From contig NC_088776.1 in the NCBI RefSeq assembly GCF_954871325.1, positions 1,255,671 through 1,319,670 on the forward strand: a stretch of DNA of 64,000 bases. Reading direction: 5' to 3'. Positions 37,918 through 48,775 of this stretch are shown here, piece by piece. Positions within the stretch are counted from its first letter, which is position 1; the number at the start of each line of letters is the position of its first letter. The notes beneath the pieces were generated by a model. It had not been told where the DNA came from. It saw only the letters and a list, made by a program, of their open reading frames with translations, and did not search any database. This stretch comes from Gordionus sp. m RMFG-2023. Its lineage: Eukaryota > Nematomorpha > Gordioida > Chordodea > Parachordodidae. A program made the position numbers and the translations under genes.

Positions 37918-39327
37918 ATGCCTTGGAAACTCCCTGGTAACATAGCCAACTTAAACGATATAATTAGCCATGAGAACAAATTTCACGACGGGTTGAAAAA
38001 AGAAGGTATAGTCATCAATTGCGACATGTGGAAAGAGTTGACTCCGGCCGACGGGCAGCTTAAACTTGTTTTTCAAATCGTATGCCCAATCCTGCTCATC
38101 GTAAGCTTAATAGGGAACGGGTTAGGATTGTATCTCGCCATGAAGGATAAACCCTTGTACATTACCGTGCAATTGAGCCGAGCGTTTTACGCGGTTAACA
38201 TCTTGAACTGTTTCTTCATGCTTCTCTACCCCATCTTGGACATCGTGGCGGAATACCATTTGAGCAATTTTTGGTTACGGAGACCCTGGAAGGAATACTT
38301 GTCGAGCTACCATTTCCCATTGGCTAAAACCTTCGTCAATTTTTCTTTCATGATATACCTCTTGTTCGCCTTGACGCAGATGATGGCTACCGTGCACCCG
38401 CACTTGTACAGGCGTTACGTAACCGTATTTAGAGTGAGAATAATTTTGTGCTTGTGCTTTTCCTATCTCCTGCTATGGTTTATACCTGCGGGGTGGTGGT
38501 TCGCTAACATTAGACTCAATTATGTGTGCGGAAGCGAAAATTTTACCATCTATACCAGGCAATTCGCGATTTACTCTCCCGTCGCCAAAAAGCGCTGGAT
38601 GATATACGGCTTCTTTAGGGAATTTTTCACGAAATTTATACCCGTGTGTACTATCTTAGTTTTTAATTATTATTACCTCAAACGCCAGAGGTCCTTGTTA
38701 GAGTGGAGAATGAAAAACATGGTTAACCCGATTCATCTTCCTGTCGCGGCAACCGCAACTAGAGCGGAAGCTATTCCGGCGATAAAAAAGATAAACATTG
38801 TCGAGAATGAAGTACCATCAAGGACCTCTGAAATCATGGGATCGTTAGGCCAATCTACCAAAAACATTAAAAATAATGACAACAACAAGATCACCATAAC
38901 CAGACTAATCAATACGCATTTAGTGTACAACCTAAATTTGCAAGCAAATATTCAGGGCAATCCTATGAATAGGTTAGAGAAGAGACGCAAAGACTTCAAG
39001 GTGGGTCTCAGCATGTTATACATCTTGATGCTGGAATTTGTCATATTTTTGCTACCCGTTTCTATCTACATAATGACCGTAGACTTCTACGACGAATATC
39101 TGACAACTTTGGATTTCGATATCGCGTTCGCCAGCTGTACGCTCCTAGAGTATATGTACATATCTTTAACCTTTTACCTCAACGTGATAGTGAATCCTAC
39201 TTATAGGAGAGAAGTGGTTAAGGTTCTGAAACTGTCTGTATTCTACAAATACTCCTGCAAATTTTACGATTCCCTGTCGAAAAGTGTCAAAAAAATTATC
39301 CCCAATAATAATGTTGTAGTACCTTGA
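37918..39327 (+). CDS. Divergent rhodopsin-type (class A) G protein-coupled receptor
   Basis: Single-exon, 469-residue seven-transmembrane receptor, acting at the plasma membrane to couple an unknown ligand to G proteins. Helices at about 51-75 (TM1, with GN at 66-67), 86-110, 136-157, 173-197, 229-255, 362-386 and 403-427. TM3 ends QMMATVHPHLYRR, where class A receptors normally have DRY followed by a P and Y, so D, R and Y appear replaced. TM7 ends LNVIVNPTYRREV, a shortened NPxxY. The extracellular loop 2 cysteine (C204) has no partner cysteine at the top of TM3. The third intracellular loop is long (about 256-361), with basic ends and an Asn-rich centre. One sequon is at N208. The start is the first ATG, in A-rich context; the frame is far less AT-rich than its flanks. 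Ligand class cannot be assigned; peptide-type or lineage-specific orphan receptors are the closest in style. Confidence 0.9.
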   Translation: MPWKLPGNIANLNDIISHENKFHDGLKKEGIVINCDMWKELTPADGQLKLVFQIVCPILLIVSLIGNGLGLYLAMKDKPLYITVQLSRAFYAVNILNCFFMLLYPILDIVAEYHLSNFWLRRPWKEYLSSYHFPLAKTFVNFSFMIYLLFALTQMMATVHPHLYRRYVTVFRVRIILCLCFSYLLLWFIPAGWWFANIRLNYVCGSENFTIYTRQFAIYSPVAKKRWMIYGFFREFFTKFIPVCTILVFNYYYLKRQRSLLEWRMKNMVNPIHLPVAATATRAEAIPAIKKINIVENEVPSRTSEIMGSLGQSTKNIKNNDNNKITITRLINTHLVYNLNLQANIQGNPMNRLEKRRKDFKVGLSMLYILMLEFVIFLLPVSIYIMTVDFYDEYLTTLDFDIAFASCTLLEYMYISLTFYLNVIVNPTYRREVVKVLKLSVFYKYSCKFYDSLSKSVKKIIPNNNVVVP

Positions 39328-39418
39328 AATTGATCGAAATTATGCAATAGTAAATGATCTCCTTTAATTGTATTCAAAATTAGTTGTATTATTAATTTGT
39401 ATAATTAATTAATTATTA

Positions 39419-39424
39419 AATAAA
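39419..39424 (+). promoter_or_regulatory. Polyadenylation signal AATAAA (GPCR)
   Basis: First canonical hexamer after the GPCR stop, about 90 bp downstream. Confidence 0.6.
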
Positions 39425-40010
39425 TATTTATAAAGCTCTACTATATATAGTTTTACTTATTGTCCAAATGTTCATAATTACAATAAATAGCATATGACAA
39501 CAGGAGTGTTGTAAAATTATATATTTTTTAAAAATGAGTTTAATATGATATTGTGGATATTTAAAAATAAAGTAACTTTAATAAAGTTACCTTTCAAAAA
39601 AACTAGATACATTTTTAAATTAAAATATTATTATGGCCATATGAAAGGTGTTTTCAACGCGACATTGAAATCTTTCGATACCATCTCCCTATACTTTTAT
39701 AGAAGAATCTTTTCAAAATGGAAGCAACATAGTTTATTTTTTTTGGCCTAAAAGAATCCGAAAAATTATTTCACTTTATTTGGCATCCTTGTTTTATTTG
39801 AAGAAATAATTTACCCGAATAACCAGTTTGCTCACCGAATTTCTAATTAACTTGCAGTGTTGCAGTTACTCAAAAATCTGATAATTTACACGATAGATAT
39901 GATGTCCATTTGTTTGATGTTCAAATTTTTCGATGTGTTTTTTTTCTTCGAAATAATAAAAATGTCATCTGAAATCATAAAGATATCGAAAATGTAACAT
40001 TGATTGACAT

Positions 40011-40236
40011 CGGTTGTTGTTAAAAGGCTCGATTTGAACCGGTTTTTCAAAAACGGCTAATTCGGTATTTTAAAATCCAGAAAAATTATTAAGCAAGCCC
40101 TGAAGATTTTGGATATAAATGGCAGCACATAGGCTCAGACGTCTATTAGCGACATCTCGGGGGGGGGTCTATAAAATATTTCTTACTGGCTAAAATATTT
40201 AAAAATCGGTTCTAGTTGAGCCTTTTAACAACTCTA
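40011..40236. mobile_element. Family 1 MITE (copy g)
   Basis: GTTGTTAAAAGGCTCGATTTG ... GAGCCTTTTAACAACTCTA with flanking ATTGACAT (40003-40010) and CTTGACAT (40237-40244). A G-run interrupts the second arm. Confidence 0.85.
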
Positions 40237-40604
40237 CTTGACATTGCCTTCCTTCTCCAAGGATCATCTAGGTTAGAACTATCATATTCATTAATGCCCT
40301 CATCTATTTGATTAGCTTTGCATGGACCAATCATTTTTGATAGATTTTTTCCCCCAATTCCTTATGTTCTTTAAATAGGAAATGGGCTCTCACGAACTTG
40401 AGGAACATTGCCTTCCTTAGTAGATGACCAAATGATCTTCCATAACTTTCAATAATCATTATTTACATTATTTCATAGAAAACAAATTTAAATTTAATTT
40501 TTAAAATAGAAAAATAAACAAAAATGCTTGTTAGTTTGTTTAAAAGGTCCGGTTTGGGTCTATTGTCCCCATTTAAGATTTTGGCCAAATTAATAAAAAT
40601 CAGT

Positions 40605-40798
40605 CAAAAGAAAACGGTCCCCGCTGCCGTCGCCATGCTTTACCAGCCTTGTTGATGCCTTGGCAACAGCGAGCAGGCGCAAATCTCACATGCCAAGGTT
40701 CGATATCCGTAGCGCGATCCACCATGTTGGAGCCAACTGACGCTTTCTCAGAATCAGAGGAGGAAGATATAAAGGTCAAACGCGAAGGCAAATAGAGA
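40605..40798 (+). CDS. GC-rich open segment, possible first exon (unrecognised)
   Basis: On the + strand the frame is open from KENGPRCRRHALPALL to a TAG at 40794-40796. Inside it, ATG at 40723 in strong context (GATCCACCATGTTGG) starts MLEPTDAFSESEEEDIKVKR, an acidic then basic segment. The minus strand is also open here (73 codons from 40821), so strand is unsettled. Composition stands out sharply from the AT-rich flanks. No family recognised. Confidence 0.25.
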
Positions 40799-40951
40799 AG
40801 GCCTACACTTTTTCCTGTCATCCATGAACAAAATCCGAGGTGGTTTGCATAATATTACTAATTTTAGTGGGGCAAATTGGCCCAATTCGGGCTTATTTAA
40901 ATAGAATCTATGCATATATTACATAAAATACGTATCTAGAAAAATACTAAG

Positions 40952-41209
40952 AGAATCGGGGACTTGTAGAGATACCATGCAAGGCCCCCGGGTCGGATTT
41001 TATTTGTTAAAAAAAAAATTTGGTCCGGACCGGTTTTTTTTCAATGATTTATCCCGGCCCGGCCCGGGTTTTATATTTTCAGGACTCGAACCGGTTTTTT
41101 TTAAAAATATATTTATATACATTTTTGATCTTTATAGCTAATAATGGCGATTTCAATTAGCCGAGCCGGACTTAGGGTCGGGTCTGTAGGTCTCTGTTAA
41201 TAATTAACA
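40952..41209. mobile_element. GGCCCG-type MITE, second subfamily
   Basis: CGGGGACTTGTAGAGATACC at the left, GTCGGGTCTGTAGGTCTCTG at the right. The interior has CCCGGCCCGGCCCGGG tiles and an inverted GAAATCGCCATTATTAGC shared with 28857. Flanking duplications are not clear. Confidence 0.55.
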
Positions 41210-41216
41210 AAACTAA

Positions 41217-41230
41217 GGGGGGGGGGGGGG
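41217..41230 (+). repeat. Poly-G run (14)
   Basis: One of at least ten G or C homopolymers of nine or more bases in the window; directly follows a GGCCCG-type MITE. Confidence 0.9.
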
Positions 41231-41417
41231 AAATAGGAATAAAAATTAAATTTTTCGTGGATTTAAAATATTTCAACTTTTAACCGTTTATTTTTTATCT
41301 TTTCAAAATAAGTTTTTTTTTGGGAAAAGTTATAAAATTGTAATATCTCTAGATGTTTAATTTAACCCCATTGTTTTATTAAGTCGAAAACCCTATTTAC
41401 AAATCAAAAGATTCGTT

Positions 41418-41479
41418 TCTTTCTTCCTTCCTTCCTTCCTTCCTTCCTTCCTTCCTTCCTTCCTTCCTTCCTTCCTTCC
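41418..41479 (+). repeat. (TTCC)n microsatellite
   Basis: Array of TTCC preceded by a few TTTC units. Confidence 0.95.
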
Positions 41480-42215
41480 AAGAAAGAACTGTTAACCGGT
41501 AATTGTTTATCTAGATGGACCTGACAACAACGGGTTAATGTTAGGTACAATACGGTCAACATATAACAATTTATTTATTTAATCACGTGATCGAGTCCGA
41601 TCTACTATATCCTCCATCTCTCCAAGTATTGAATCACCAAGTTGACATCAGGAAGAAAAAACACGTGATCTTTTCGTAGGATTGAAATAAGCACACGCAT
41701 CCGACTAGGCTGGTCAGTTTCAAAATCACGCCATGTTATATCTAACATTGACCAATAAAAACTGGGGAGGGGTTTAAGCGGTAGGGGGCATGACGAATGA
41801 CGCGATATCGTCATTAAATTAGATGGTGCAGAAAGTCTATTAAAACCGAAAAGGAACCAATATTATAAAAAATTCTTAAAAATCAATAGTGTTAAGGAAA
41901 AAATATTTCTGAGCAATTTAAGCTCTTAGTTCCGACTGTTTCATTTTTTTTTAATCTGAGCGCTTCAGTTTTTATAACCTGTTCAATTCGTATTTTTCTG
42001 AGCATCGAGTTATTTATTCTGAACCTTTCGGGGAGTTCTTCTACTCTGCCGGACCTTTAAATTAGAATCCATAAAATTAAACCATGTTTCAGGAAAAAAA
42101 ATTCTAATCATCTGCTAACTTCGTTTTATTCATTAAAGAAATGTACCCCTTCATTATCTATAGTTTATTGAGAGCCAAAAAATTTGTAACATGATGGAAA
42201 GTGAATTACTTTCAG

Positions 42216-42297
42216 TATAAGAAAATCCCTAGATTGTGCTAATCAATTCAAAACAGCAATATTTTCTGGCTCAGAAATTTTGCTTTCTGTTCATCGT
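42216..42297 (+). CDS. Candidate internal exon (unrecognised)
   Basis: Acceptor TTACTTTCAG, 27 open codons (IRKSLDCANQFKTAIFSGSE, ILLSVHR) and a perfect donor GTAAGT. The same frame stays open for 38 more codons beyond the donor (VSRIELEVLKDVLVQFPSRF...). It lies 830 bp upstream of the dynein light chain start but ends in phase 0, which does not fit the upstream acceptor at 43085. It may belong to another gene. Confidence 0.25.
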
Positions 42298-43130
42298 GTA
42301 AGTCGAATTGAGCTAGAAGTTCTGAAAGATGTTTTAGTACAATTTCCCTCACGATTTAAGAAGGAAATTTTTTTGGGGAAAATAATTTTTAATTAATTAA
42401 TTAATTAAGAATCTTCTGGGAAAAAAAAATCTCAATTTAACAAGATAATATTTGACCTCTAGAACGCATTTAAAATAAATTACGATGAGCAAAGAATACC
42501 GTATCTTAGAAACCTATACCTGCTGAGCCCAATAAAAGTATGCCCTAAGAATCCCTCAGATGTATCTGGTTAAATAGTTTATATTAAACGATTATAAAAA
42601 AGGAGGTGAATAAAAAACATCAACAGATAGGCTTAGTTTCTTGGGATAGGATAGTTTATAGTAGTTTATAACTTATTTACATAAAATATTAATTATTAAA
42701 TTCGTGGAAAATCTGGATCAAATTTTTAAAATGAAATATATAAGATCTTTAAAAATAAAGATAGGACCCCTCCGTTCCATAGACTGCGTGTGCCTGGAAT
42801 TGCCGGAAATGATAAAAAAGTAAAGTTTTATTTTTGGCAAAAAATATGCTTAAAATTTTTTTTTTTTGAATAGTTTCAAATTTTTAACTAACAAAAAAAA
42901 TGTTAATTCTGATATGATATCTTCTTTCTTTTACATCAATTTATAATATAATTTCGTTAGCAGTATAAAAATACGTAATTCTAACTTACATATTAAACGC
43001 AGTTAATATTTATTTATTAAGTCATCACGAGAAATTTTCATTATATTAAATTAAATTATCTTCACAAATTTTTAATGATTTTTTAGTGGAGGGAAATGAT
43101 TTCTTTTTTAGTTTAAAAATTTCTTTTACG

Positions 43131-43802
43131 ATGAAAAATTTTTGGAGGTTTTTCCCACAAGGTAAATCGAAAACGGAATCTCGCGAAGTCAATTTAGTGG
43201 CAGCCGACATGTCAGATGTCATGCAAAGGGATGCCGTGCATTTCGCCGAAAGGGCCATCAGCGAGCATGAATTGGAGAAGGATATCGCGATGGCTATAAA
43301 GAAAAGGATGGACGTGTAAGTTAAATTTGCTATTTGATCCATTAATCTTCCAGTTTTAGAAACTGGAATTTGGAATAATCTGTTGAAATTGTGTCAAGTT
43401 CCAAAAAAAAGGAACCTAAAAACATTTCAAGCACTGGAGCCTATCCATGTTCAGATATATCATATTCTCTGAATTCCATTATCATTCACAAAGAATGGAT
43501 TGTAAGAGATTTGATCCTATTTTTTTGGTTTTTTAATAATCTCGTCCAAGCCTTGCATCATGTAGTCTAGATATAGGCTAAACCTAAATGCTAGGATAAA
43601 TTTAATCCCCTCCAATCAGAGTGATTTAGAAATTTTCTTCCTATTATTTTTATTTATTTATCTAAATGTTTTTTTTAGCCGTCATAACCCGACGTGGCAA
43701 TGTGTGGTCGGCAAAAATTTTGGAAGTTCCATCAGCTACACGGCTATGAATTTCATGTATTTCTATGTTGGCAACGATGCCATACTTTTGTTCAAATCGT
43801 GA
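43131..43802 (+). CDS. Dynein light chain, LC8-like (two exons)
   Basis: Exons 43131-43315 and 43679-43802, joined at GT|C; donor GTAAGT, acceptor TTTTTTTAG, 363-bp intron. The product is 102 residues. After a 14-residue extension (MKNFWRFFPQGKSK) it follows the LC8/DYNLL fold: VNLVAADMSDVMQRDAVHFA, RAISEHELEKDIAMAIKKRM, then the hallmark NPTWQCVVGKNFGSSISYTA and FMYFYVGNDAILLFKS. LC8 proteins dimerise and hold short peptides, including in dynein motors. The 89-residue canonical form is more conserved ([20 protein letters not shown]), so this is a divergent paralogue of the sort multiplied in some invertebrates, such as flatworm tegument light chains. Starting at 43131 uses the first ATG; the frame is open a further 15 codons upstream without an ATG. 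Confidence 0.93.
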
Positions 43803-43858
43803 CATATACTAAATAATAGTAATTCAGTTTCTTATTGAAAAATAATGTATTTTTTTTA

Positions 43859-43864
43859 AATAAA
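43859..43864 (+). promoter_or_regulatory. Polyadenylation signal AATAAA (dynein light chain)
   Basis: Canonical hexamer 57 bp after the stop codon. Confidence 0.65.
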
Positions 43865-44652
43865 AATTATTATCATATTAATGTTTTTTTTTTAAGAATG
43901 ATTTTACAAAATCTATACATGATAAAGACACCTTTATTATCATAATAAACTATTTTTATAAAAAAATATTAATAATTTATTTCGCAAATAGTTTCAAAAA
44001 ATTTTAATAAAAATGGTAGATATACTAATTTTACATTTATATGTCGTCAATAGGCCTAGTGTAATTTTCCTGGGGGAAGACAGAAGAGGGCCGGAAGGGG
44101 GGGGGGGAGGTCTATAGTTGAGTAATGACTAAATCTCGGCTAATTCCAGCTCATTCTTCGTGCCACTTGCCGGAGAAAATCCGTTAACATTGAGGTGTTT
44201 TAATCTAGATTAGTTTCTTCCAAATTTGAGCCGCTATCATTTTAAGGAAAAAAAAAACCACCCCTGGGGCCATAAGTGATAGTCTTCCGCTAAAACCTTG
44301 GTTTAACGGATTTTTTAGGCCGGTTAAAATAAATTTGTATACGTGGCCAATATTTATCTAGACCGACAATTTATTCATTTTAAAATTTCGTATTAATGCA
44401 TATCAGTTTATGGCGCGCCATCTTGGTTTCTCCTTGTAAATAATTCGCCATTAAAATTTTAGGGGAAAACTTTCTTCTTTTTTTTTTAACAGAGATCCAT
44501 ATGTTTTACAGAAATTCTTTTATGGGGAAAACTAAAAAAAATGGCGTTTCACCATCTGATTTGCATTCAGCGAAACTCCGAAGGTATTTTTATGAGTGAA
44601 TCATGAGGAATATAATGGCATTGTGAGGGTTCGGATTATGTTATATATATAT

Positions 44653-44965
44653 TAGAGATCTGCAAAGTTAGGCCCGGCCTGACTTTGGGCCGGGCTCGGG
44701 CCTAATTCTATTTAAATATTTTTAAAAAAATTTGGACCGGGGCAGGTTGGACCTTGGAAATTTTTTTAAATATATCTAAAATATGTAACACGTGTCTTTT
44801 ATTTTGATTAATTATAAAAATTAATTTTCTATATTTAAATAAATTCGGGTCGGGCGCCGGTTTTTAAAAAATGTCGGGTTCGGGCCGGGTAGGCAAGTCT
44901 TTTCAAGAAAATTTCGGATTCGGGCTGGGCCGAGCTTGAAAAATTAGGCCCGATGCAGATCACTA
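44653..44965. mobile_element. hAT-type MITE, family 3 (GGCCCG), second copy
   Basis: TAGAGATCTGCAAAGTTAGG ... GATGCAGATCACTA, flanked by ATATATAT on both sides (44645-44652, 44966-44973). The duplication is low-complexity here, but the ends agree exactly with 18912-19375, and the interior is an inverted-order match to it. Confidence 0.8.
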
Positions 44966-44997
44966 ATATATATATCTAATTATTCGTGAGTGATTTC

Positions 44998-45151
44998 CAG
45001 AGTTGTTAAAGGATCTAGATACAATATAAAAAATGTGGTATCTGTATCTGTATCTAGATGGATATTTGATTAAAATATCGATATCTAGATATTATGTTAG
45101 ATGATGTGTCAGTATCTAGATCCATTTAAAAAGTATCTTTTAACAACTCTG
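44998..45151. mobile_element. hAT-type MITE, family 2 (copy 4)
   Basis: CAGAGTTGTTAAAGGATC ... TTTTAACAACTCTG with a perfect 8-bp duplication GTGATTTC at 44990-44997 and 45152-45159. It sits 33 bp from the end of a family-3 MITE. Confidence 0.95.
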
Positions 45152-45159
45152 GTGATTTC

Positions 45160-48029
45160 CTAATAAATAACATTTTGGTGAGAGATCGTGAAACCCTACA
45201 GAAGAACTCTTACCGAAACATTTCTCTGGTAATTTTTTATATCTAGAGATGGATAATATACTTTTGATCTCTAATCAGAGATCCTAATATTTAGAGTGAT
45301 AATTTAAATAAAGCAATATATATATAGGTAAAAGTGGGGAATCATTGCCTACATTCGATTTTTAATGATTGATTTTAAAAAAATTTTTGCATTGATTAGG
45401 TTAACATTATAGTCTTGGTTCATGAATGAGCATTTGGAAAATTGTTATGATTTTTTTAATCTTTATTCAAATTAAATCATATTCAAACTCTGAGTTTGAT
45501 TAATTTTATAAAAATTATGTATATATATCAGATCTGCAGGTTCAGTCTGACATGGGTACATAGTCCAGTTTATATTTTAATTTTTTTTTTAATTTATTTG
45601 GGTCAGCTTAAAAAAATTTCTTTTAAATACCAAATTATAATTTTACTCATTGATTAATAATGGTAGGTTGTAAAAAAAATATATTAATTCTATTCATTGA
45701 CAAATTTATGTAAAAACTTTATAGAAAAACATAAAATAAGCCTTTTAATAGAAAAATTATTGTTTCCCAAAAATTATAATACTTTTGGAATTTTCAATAC
45801 TGGTTATTGCAATGTAAATGTCAAAGGATAAGATAATCTAGGGGTATATAAGGTATGGAGATTTAAATATCTCATTGAGTTCAATTTTTAAAAAAAATCA
45901 AGTGAATGGTGATATTGAAATTACAAGCTGATTATCTTAGATAAACCTTTAAGCTAACTAAAATAATTTAAAATTGGGTATACAATTCATAATCCCATAT
46001 ATAGTAGGATAGCTAGTAATTTATTGGGTGATTTGTAATTTATTACAAGTTATTACATTTTGATTATAATAACCCTTTAAAAAAATTCATCTTCATTTTA
46101 ATACCATTGTATATAACTTTAGGAGTTCAACTTATCAATTTGCACCTATGCAATATAATAAACACTTGATTAAATATTTATGGTTAATACTATATTTGTT
46201 TAGAAATAAAACTAGTGTTAATTATTCAAATAAAAATGTGATTTATTAAATTATATTTAATAAATTAAAGCAAAGTCTGATCTTTAAAAGTGTAATAATT
46301 TGTATATATGCAAAAATAGGAAAAATTTTTTAACACATGCTGATATTCTATATCTTTATTCATTGTCATAATTATAAATATTACATATAAAAATAAATAA
46401 GAACAATTTTGTGATAAATATTTCTGATGGTATTTCTTTTTTGTAATTCTTGTTGTACCTTAAAAATAATATTTTTTTATTTACTAAGCATTTTAATTTA
46501 TGTAAAAATTGTTAATTATATGGTTGACTTTTATAAAGTATTATAAAAATTAATGGAATATATAACAAATTTTTGTTTGATCTTTGCCAACTGTATTCAC
46601 TATTTAATAAGTGCCAAGTTTATGACAACTATCATTTTAAAGATAAAATAAATGTTACCTTTCTTATATCGATATTAGGAGTACCTAAAATATATAATAA
46701 ATTCATTACTTTTTAAAAAAAAAATTTGAAATAATCTATCTGTAAGCTATATGGTTTTACTTTTATAATAAAATTATAAAAATCAATGGAATATATAGTA
46801 AATTTATTATGCGATGAAGGTCAGCAGCAATTCACTAGTAAGTGCCAGGCATGTGACAGTAACATCGTATGAATTATAATTTCCTTTACCTTTAGATAAG
46901 TATCATGATCCAGCGAATTCCTAAATAGAAAATTAATTAATAATCATAAAATTATAATGCTCATATTTAATTTTATTCATGAGTTTCATTACAGGTCTGT
47001 ATTTTAATCATAGGAATCATAATAAAATACCTTTTGAGAAAATTTTACGAGTTTGCTTTTGAGAAAAAACTATGAAAATAGTTTAAAGGAAAAGGAAATT
47101 TAACTGCACGAAGGAATGTAAATTATTTAAAAAATAAAATGAAATAAATTATTTTAAAAATATATATTAGCAAATAGCAATCAATATAATAACAAGTAAA
47201 TTGAGTTATATATTAACTTAATTTTAATTATATACACTTCTAGTATTTTAAAGTGATTTCAAAAGTATAACTTGTCAGAATAATAATGTCTACATCCATT
47301 ATTAAGCATTTTATTTTTTTACTTAGTAAATTAATTATTAATCATAAGAGTTATAATGAAATATAATTACAAAATTAACAGAGTAAAAAAATTTATGTTG
47401 TTAAATTCTTATCATTGATTCTAAACATAAGTGTAGCACATAGGGCGTTCTCTTCAAAAATTAGCCTGTTTTCGTAAATATTATTTAAAGCTAAAATCTA
47501 CCACCTTCTCTTCATCAAAAAACATGTGCAATATTACATCTAAAATAAAAATAACTAAAATTTAATAATTTTCAAATAATAATTACTATAATTTTTTTTA
47601 TATACATCTTTATTTTTATGTACGCAAGAATTTTCATAATATTAAGAAAAATTAATATAAAAGTATAAATTTTAAACCTAAAAATAATATAACATATTTA
47701 AATATACCACTCTAGAGAATCTTTTTGAGTTGTCAGATTTATTTTACCTGTTCTTTCTATAAAACTATTCTCCTTTTCGAATTTTATTAAAATTTCTGAT
47801 ACTATGTGTATTAGATCGACTCTTTTTTTAAATATCCAATAACCCCATTAAATAACCTTTAGTACTTATGAGTAGGTGATCAAAGTTTTGGAAAAAAAAT
47901 TTGTAAATCTTAAATTTGGTGAAATAGATTGAACTCAAGCTTCTCTACCTACTAATAATATTAGATTAAATTAAGATCTCCTTCCGATCTTTCAATAACC
48001 ATTCGTATTAAGTTCTTTTTTATCATAAA
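45160..48029. other. Very AT-rich stretch with a local duplication
   Basis: Two diverged tandem units about 230 bp apart start near 46519 and 46749 (ATATGGTT..ACTTTTATAA, ATCAATGGAATATATA, AGTAAGTGCCA/ATAAGTGCCA). No gene found. Confidence 0.4.
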
Positions 48030-48775
48030 ATATAATAAATGCTCATTATCCGTCCATTAATGGTGCCATCATTGATTGGAAGTCCCCAAGGTTGATCACC
48101 CTTATTAGGATAGAGTTAAAACAGCAAGTTGCTTTAAATCATTTTTTCTGGAATTCAATTATATAACCGTCCATTATTCTCTCCTTGTTAAATGTTCCTT
48201 GAAACTATTTCCTCTGTTAATCTTCATTTACAACTAAACCAAAATGAACTCATTCTTGCCATTTTTTGTCTAATTACTCAACCTGTCACTTGCTCCGGTT
48301 GAAGTTTAACTGTTGTGGGAAATAAAAGACATATTCATTTACGTTCATGTAAAGGTCATATTGTAAAAATTTATGATTCTATCATCCTAAGTTAAGATCA
48401 GCTCAAATTCAGCCTATTTTACAATTTCCAGGCTTTTCAGATTCGGTGGGGAAAGTCCTGGTAGATTTCTCAAATTCTTCGAAAGAGAGGACAATATTTG
48501 GTCTGGAATTACTCGTTTGTTGATCCATTAGCTACCTACAATCAAACATTCTTGAGAAAAAGGAGCAATAAAAATTGAAAAATATTTGGAAATTTCGCAT
48601 TGTAATTTTTATTCCAATAATTTCTATATTAACAACCTTTGGGAATCGCGCTTTATCCTTTTTAAGTTTTTTACCATATGAGAATATTATTGTTTCAAGC
48701 ATAATATATCGTAAAGTGAGAAACAATGCCGCAGAATATAGGGGAGGGAGGGGAGCAAAGCATGCCTCTCCTTAA
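48030..48775 (+). mobile_element. LINE-like retrotransposon, 3' fragment (copy E, other subfamily)
   Basis: A cysteine/histidine knuckle region (TCSG...VVGNKRHIHLRSCKG) near 48285-48345, then an FSDSVGK..VDF block near 48435, QYLVWNYSFVDPLATYNQTF near 48490-48550 and a closing helix near 48640. The order equals copy A (knuckle, RPDG region, WDAT region) with strong sequence divergence. Decayed. Confidence 0.5.

Noticed and set aside
39545-39751. 68-codon frame downstream of the GPCR
   Set aside because: Starts in AT-rich noise, no splice or polyA context, no recognisable domain; the better-composed second half is too short to call.
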